DNA of 12,822 bases from JBBQSU01 sp038234815 (lineage in GTDB: Bacteria > Planctomycetota > Phycisphaerae > Tepidisphaerales > Tepidisphaeraceae): NCBI GenBank assembly GCA_038234815.1, contig JBBQSU010000101.1:1-12822 (forward strand), given 5' to 3'. Of the stretch, positions 10,200-12,822 are shown piece after piece. The notes under the pieces were generated by a model that saw only the letters and a program-made list of their open reading frames with translations, had not been told where the DNA came from and did no database searches. Position numbers and translations under genes: made by a program. Each line of letters opens with the position of its first letter. The stretch's first letter is position 1.

Positions 10200-11849
10200 A
10201 TGACGACCGCTATTCTTAATCCGAGCAAATCTCCCTCCGGGCACGAGCCGGCCGACGGCCCGCTGGCGCAGGCGCGCAAATACAGCGAACTGTTTCAGCG
10301 AAGCGAGATCGACCTGTCGTGCAGGTATCCGGTGTTGGCGTTTTTCGTTAGCGGGGTGTTCTGGCTTTTGGTCGGTTCGATCCTGGCCATGCTGGCCTCG
10401 ATCAAAATGCACAACCCCCATTTCCTGTCCGATTGGAGTTGGCTGACGTTTGGCCGCGTGCGGCCGGCGCACCTTTCCACCGTGGCCTTCGGCTGGGGCG
10501 CTATGACGGGCCTGGGCACGCTCATCTGGCTGATGTGCCGATTATGCCGGACTCCGCTCCGATTTCCGGCCATGCTGGTCATCGCCGCCGGGACATGGAA
10601 CATCGGCATGATCTGTGGCACGGCCTGCCTGCTGACCGGCTACACCACGGGCATCGAATGGATCGAATTCCCGCTCTGGGTGGGCTTCATCCTTTTTGTG
10701 TCATTCGCGCTGGTGGGCATCTGGGCGATGTATACCTTCGGTGCCCGCCATGCGGGGCACGTCTATGTTTCGCAGTGGTATCTTTTCGGCGCGATCTTCT
10801 GGTTCCCCTGGCTTTACGCCACCGTGTATATTCTTGAGTACCTCGTGCCGGTTAAAGGCGTTTCACAGGAAACAATCCACTGGTGGTTCGGGCACAACGC
10901 GCTGGGCGTGTTTTTCACTCCCATCGGCCTGGCAACAATCTACTACCTGATTCCCAAGGTCATCGGCAAGCCGATCTACAGCTACTATCTGTCGATCCTG
11001 GGGTTCTGGTCATTGGCACTGTTTTATAACTGGGCCGGTGCCCATCACATCATCGGCGGCCCGGTGCCGGCCTGGCTGGTGACGGTTTCCATCGTCGGCA
11101 GCATGATGATGTTCATTCCGGTGACAACGACCGCGATTAATCACCACATGACGACGTACAAGAACTTTGGCGTGCTGCGCTACAGCCCCACGCTGCGGTT
11201 TACGGTGTTCGGCGCCATGAGCTACACCGTCGTCAGCGTGCAGGGCAGCCTGATGAGCCTGAAGGTGTACAACGAACCGTTCCACTTCACGCATCACACG
11301 ATCGCGCACGCACACCTGGGCTTGTACGGCTTTTATACGATGGTCCTGTTCGGCGCGCTTTATTACATCGTCCCGAGGTTGACCGCCCGCGAATGGGCTT
11401 CCAGCCGAACCATCCGGTTTCATTTCTGGAGCTGCGCCATTGGCATCCTGATCTACTTCGTGCTGCTCTCGATCGGCGGGATGATCCAGGGCTTTGAAAT
11501 GAACCAGGCCGGCGATTCACTGTTCAAACTGATGCACTCGCACGGCTGGTGGACAGGAACAAAGCTCTTCGTCGAAGGCTTCAAATACAAGAACGGTGCC
11601 GTGCCGTTCATTGAGATCGTCGAAAACACCCGGCCGTGGCTCATCTCCCGATCCATCGGCGGGGGGCTGATGGCATTGGGGCACTTCGCGTTCGCGGGGT
11701 TATTCCTGGTCAACCTGCTGGGCATCGGCCCCAAGCGCCAAGGTCCAACATTGCTGCGCAGTGACGAAGAGGGATACCGCAAGGCCCTGCAGGGCGACGA
11801 AGGCACCGAACACGACGAACCCAGCGAAGGAAACATGGCCCGGGCTTGA
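10200..11849 (+). CDS. ccoN: cbb3-type cytochrome c oxidase catalytic subunit
   Basis: Predicted 549 residues, about twelve membrane helices plus a charged tail (510-549). It holds the O2-reducing centre. Visible ligands: His91 in RVRPAHLSTVAFGW (low-spin haem b), His232 in WWFGHNALG and His282/His283 in WAGAHH (CuB), His370 and His372 in TIAHAHLG (haem b3 and haem b). Tyr276 in LFYNWAG is at the position of the His-Tyr cross-link typical of C-family oxidases. The spacing of His232, Tyr276, His282/283 and His370/372 agrees with classical CcoN as I remember it. Differences from proteobacterial CcoN: the usual 'TFEGP' is SVQGS here (Gln348 for Glu), and 'TDWTIGHVHSG' is THHTIAHAHLG, so this is a divergent branch. 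No clear Shine-Dalgarno site; the start is two bases after ccoS, suggesting coupled translation. Confidence 0.93.
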   Translation: MTTAILNPSKSPSGHEPADGPLAQARKYSELFQRSEIDLSCRYPVLAFFVSGVFWLLVGSILAMLASIKMHNPHFLSDWSWLTFGRVRPAHLSTVAFGWGAMTGLGTLIWLMCRLCRTPLRFPAMLVIAAGTWNIGMICGTACLLTGYTTGIEWIEFPLWVGFILFVSFALVGIWAMYTFGARHAGHVYVSQWYLFGAIFWFPWLYATVYILEYLVPVKGVSQETIHWWFGHNALGVFFTPIGLATIYYLIPKVIGKPIYSYYLSILGFWSLALFYNWAGAHHIIGGPVPAWLVTVSIVGSMMMFIPVTTTAINHHMTTYKNFGVLRYSPTLRFTVFGAMSYTVVSVQGSLMSLKVYNEPFHFTHHTIAHAHLGLYGFYTMVLFGALYYIVPRLTAREWASSRTIRFHFWSCAIGILIYFVLLSIGGMIQGFEMNQAGDSLFKLMHSHGWWTGTKLFVEGFKYKNGAVPFIEIVENTRPWLISRSIGGGLMALGHFAFAGLFLVNLLGIGPKRQGPTLLRSDEEGYRKALQGDEGTEHDEPSEGNMARA

Positions 11850-11913
11850 AGAAACTTCCCCGGCGATACGGAGATTGAAAAATCCCGGTGGTCCATTTGA
11901 TCGAGTTGTCCTT

Positions 11914-12543
11914 ATGAATTACGGCCCTTTGATATTCCTAGGCGTCTTCCTCACTTTCACCGCGGCGTGGGTGGGTTTGGTCTTCATGCCCAATGCCCAG
12001 CTTAAAGACGTTCAGGCCGCGGTCGTCGAAGGATCGGCCAACACCAATCCCCGGCCCTATAGCGGACTCGAAGCCAGTGGTCGGCGGGTTTACGTTGCCG
12101 AAGGCTGCGTCTATTGCCACAGTCAACAGATTCGCGCCGGTAGCTATCAGGCCGACGTCGAGCGCGGCTGGGGACCAAGGCGCTCTGACCCCCGCGACTA
12201 CGTTCATGACTACCCCGTTCTTCTCGGCACGATGCGAACCGGCCCGGACCTGACCAACATCGGTTCCCGTCAGCCCAGTTCCGCGTGGCATTATCTGCAC
12301 CTGTATGACCCGCAGATGGTGGTGCCAGGCTCGATCATGGCGCCTTATCCGTTCCTGTTTGAGAAGCGCAAGATTTCGGGCCAGCCCACGCCCGATTCGC
12401 TCAAGTTCACTGGCCGCTATGCCGTCAATGCGCCCGAAGCCGGGTACGAAATTGTGCCGACCGAACGGGCACGGGCGCTGGTTGGGTACCTGAAGTCGCT
12501 GGATCACACCTACGATCTCCCGCCGTTGGAGGAGCGCAAATGA
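11914..12543 (+). CDS. ccoO: cbb3-type oxidase monohaem cytochrome c subunit
   Basis: Predicted 209 residues starting MNYGPLIFLGVF, the typical CcoO opening, with one N-terminal anchor helix (5-25). The haem-c site is CVYCHSQQIR (65-74), followed by the family blocks ERGWGPRRSDPRDYVHDYP (83-101), LLGTMRTGPDLTNIGSR (103-119) and HLYDPQMVVPGSIMAPYPF (129-147); Met142 is the expected axial haem ligand. CcoO passes electrons from CcoP or an external donor, here probably ActE/ActA, to CcoN. I chose ATG 11914 because the N-terminus then matches the family exactly; the frame stays open further upstream to 11761, but that part overlaps ccoN and looks non-coding. The gap after ccoN is 64 bases without a strong ribosome-binding site. 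Its stop overlaps the next start (ATGA). Confidence 0.95.
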   Translation: MNYGPLIFLGVFLTFTAAWVGLVFMPNAQLKDVQAAVVEGSANTNPRPYSGLEASGRRVYVAEGCVYCHSQQIRAGSYQADVERGWGPRRSDPRDYVHDYPVLLGTMRTGPDLTNIGSRQPSSAWHYLHLYDPQMVVPGSIMAPYPFLFEKRKISGQPTPDSLKFTGRYAVNAPEAGYEIVPTERARALVGYLKSLDHTYDLPPLEERK

Positions 12544-12822
12544 GCGAGTCTAAAGAGCCGGTGGACCACAATCCCGACACGCCACCCGAGACGGTGGATG
12601 TCACGCAATTGCACAACGCCATCATGCGCGAGAAGTTTGAACCGGCCGACGGCTATGAGCCGATCCCGATGTGGTTCATTGCCGTGCTGGGCGCGCTCCT
12701 GTTCTGGGGCGGGTATTACCTGGCGACGTATAACGGGGATTTCAAGCGGTCCTGGCTGGACGGCGACCCCCCGCCCGTCGCCGGCGCCGCTGCCGCGATC
12801 CAGGCGGTCGATCCGATGGTTC
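12540..12822 (+). CDS. ccoP: CcoP-like membrane-anchored cytochrome c, truncated by the window end
   Basis: Ninety-four codons are visible before the window ends. A hydrophilic N-terminus (1-42) contains NAIMREKFEPADGYEPIP, followed by one helix (about 44-63) and YNGDFKRSWLDGDPP, then an Ala/Pro-rich linker. No CXXCH is reached yet. A short cytoplasmic part, one helix and a flexible linker before the cytochrome c domain is what CcoP-type subunits and related anchored cytochromes show, and the gene directly follows ccoO with an ATGA overlap. The strong ggaggag (12528-12534), 5 bases before the ATG, fixes the start. Whether it has one or two haems, and so whether it is true CcoP or another c-type cytochrome, cannot be seen. 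Confidence 0.7.
   Translation, partial: MSESKEPVDHNPDTPPETVDVTQLHNAIMREKFEPADGYEPIPMWFIAVLGALLFWGGYYLATYNGDFKRSWLDGDPPPVAGAAAAIQAVDPMV

Noticed and set aside
11761..11913. Upstream extension of ccoO
   Set aside because: It overlaps the ccoN tail in another frame; MNYGP at 11914 is the standard CcoO N-terminus.

Overview
The window carries most of an aerobic respiratory-chain operon: an alternative complex III (ACIII, a quinol:electron-acceptor oxidoreductase that replaces cytochrome bc1), followed on the same strand by a cbb3-type (C-family) haem-copper oxidase. This indicates a Gram-negative, oxygen-respiring bacterium. ACIII next to a divergent CcoN, mixed ribosome-binding-site strength, GTG/TTG start codons and a GC-rich operon fit a Planctomycetota (perhaps Phycisphaerae-like) or Verrucomicrobiota lineage. 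That placement is inference, because no rRNA or other phylogenetic marker is present.

Layout. Positions 2-400 hold the 3' end of a gene for a small protein with a BamE/SmpA-like motif, with visibly lower GC than the operon. Positions 401-796 have no convincing gene. Positions 797-1495 encode a PmtA-type phosphatidylethanolamine N-methyltransferase. Positions 1496-1800 hold a weak terminator candidate, two inverted repeats and the leader of the respiratory operon. From 1801 every gene is on the + strand with short gaps or ATGA overlaps: actA (pentahaem cytochrome c), actB (Tat-targeted molybdopterin-like plus iron-sulfur protein), a fused actC-actD (NrfD-like quinol-binding subunit joined to the DUF3341 subunit), actE (monohaem cytochrome c), actF (second NrfD-like membrane subunit), an unnamed 97-residue single-helix protein, a CcoS-like assembly protein, ccoN, ccoO and the start of a CcoP-like protein that runs off the end.

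How they work together. ActC and ActF lie in the membrane and ActC is expected to oxidise quinol. Electrons pass through the iron-sulfur clusters of ActB and the haems of ActA and ActE, then to the c haems of CcoO (and probably CcoP), and finally to the haem b3-CuB site of CcoN, where O2 is reduced. Co-transcription suggests a physically coupled ACIII-cbb3 supercomplex. The window is mainly a recognisable respiratory module rather than a wholly unknown system. Its unusual points are the actC-actD fusion, the unnamed small protein between the two complexes, a Glu-to-Gln change at a conserved CcoN position, and an ActE without a proper lipobox.
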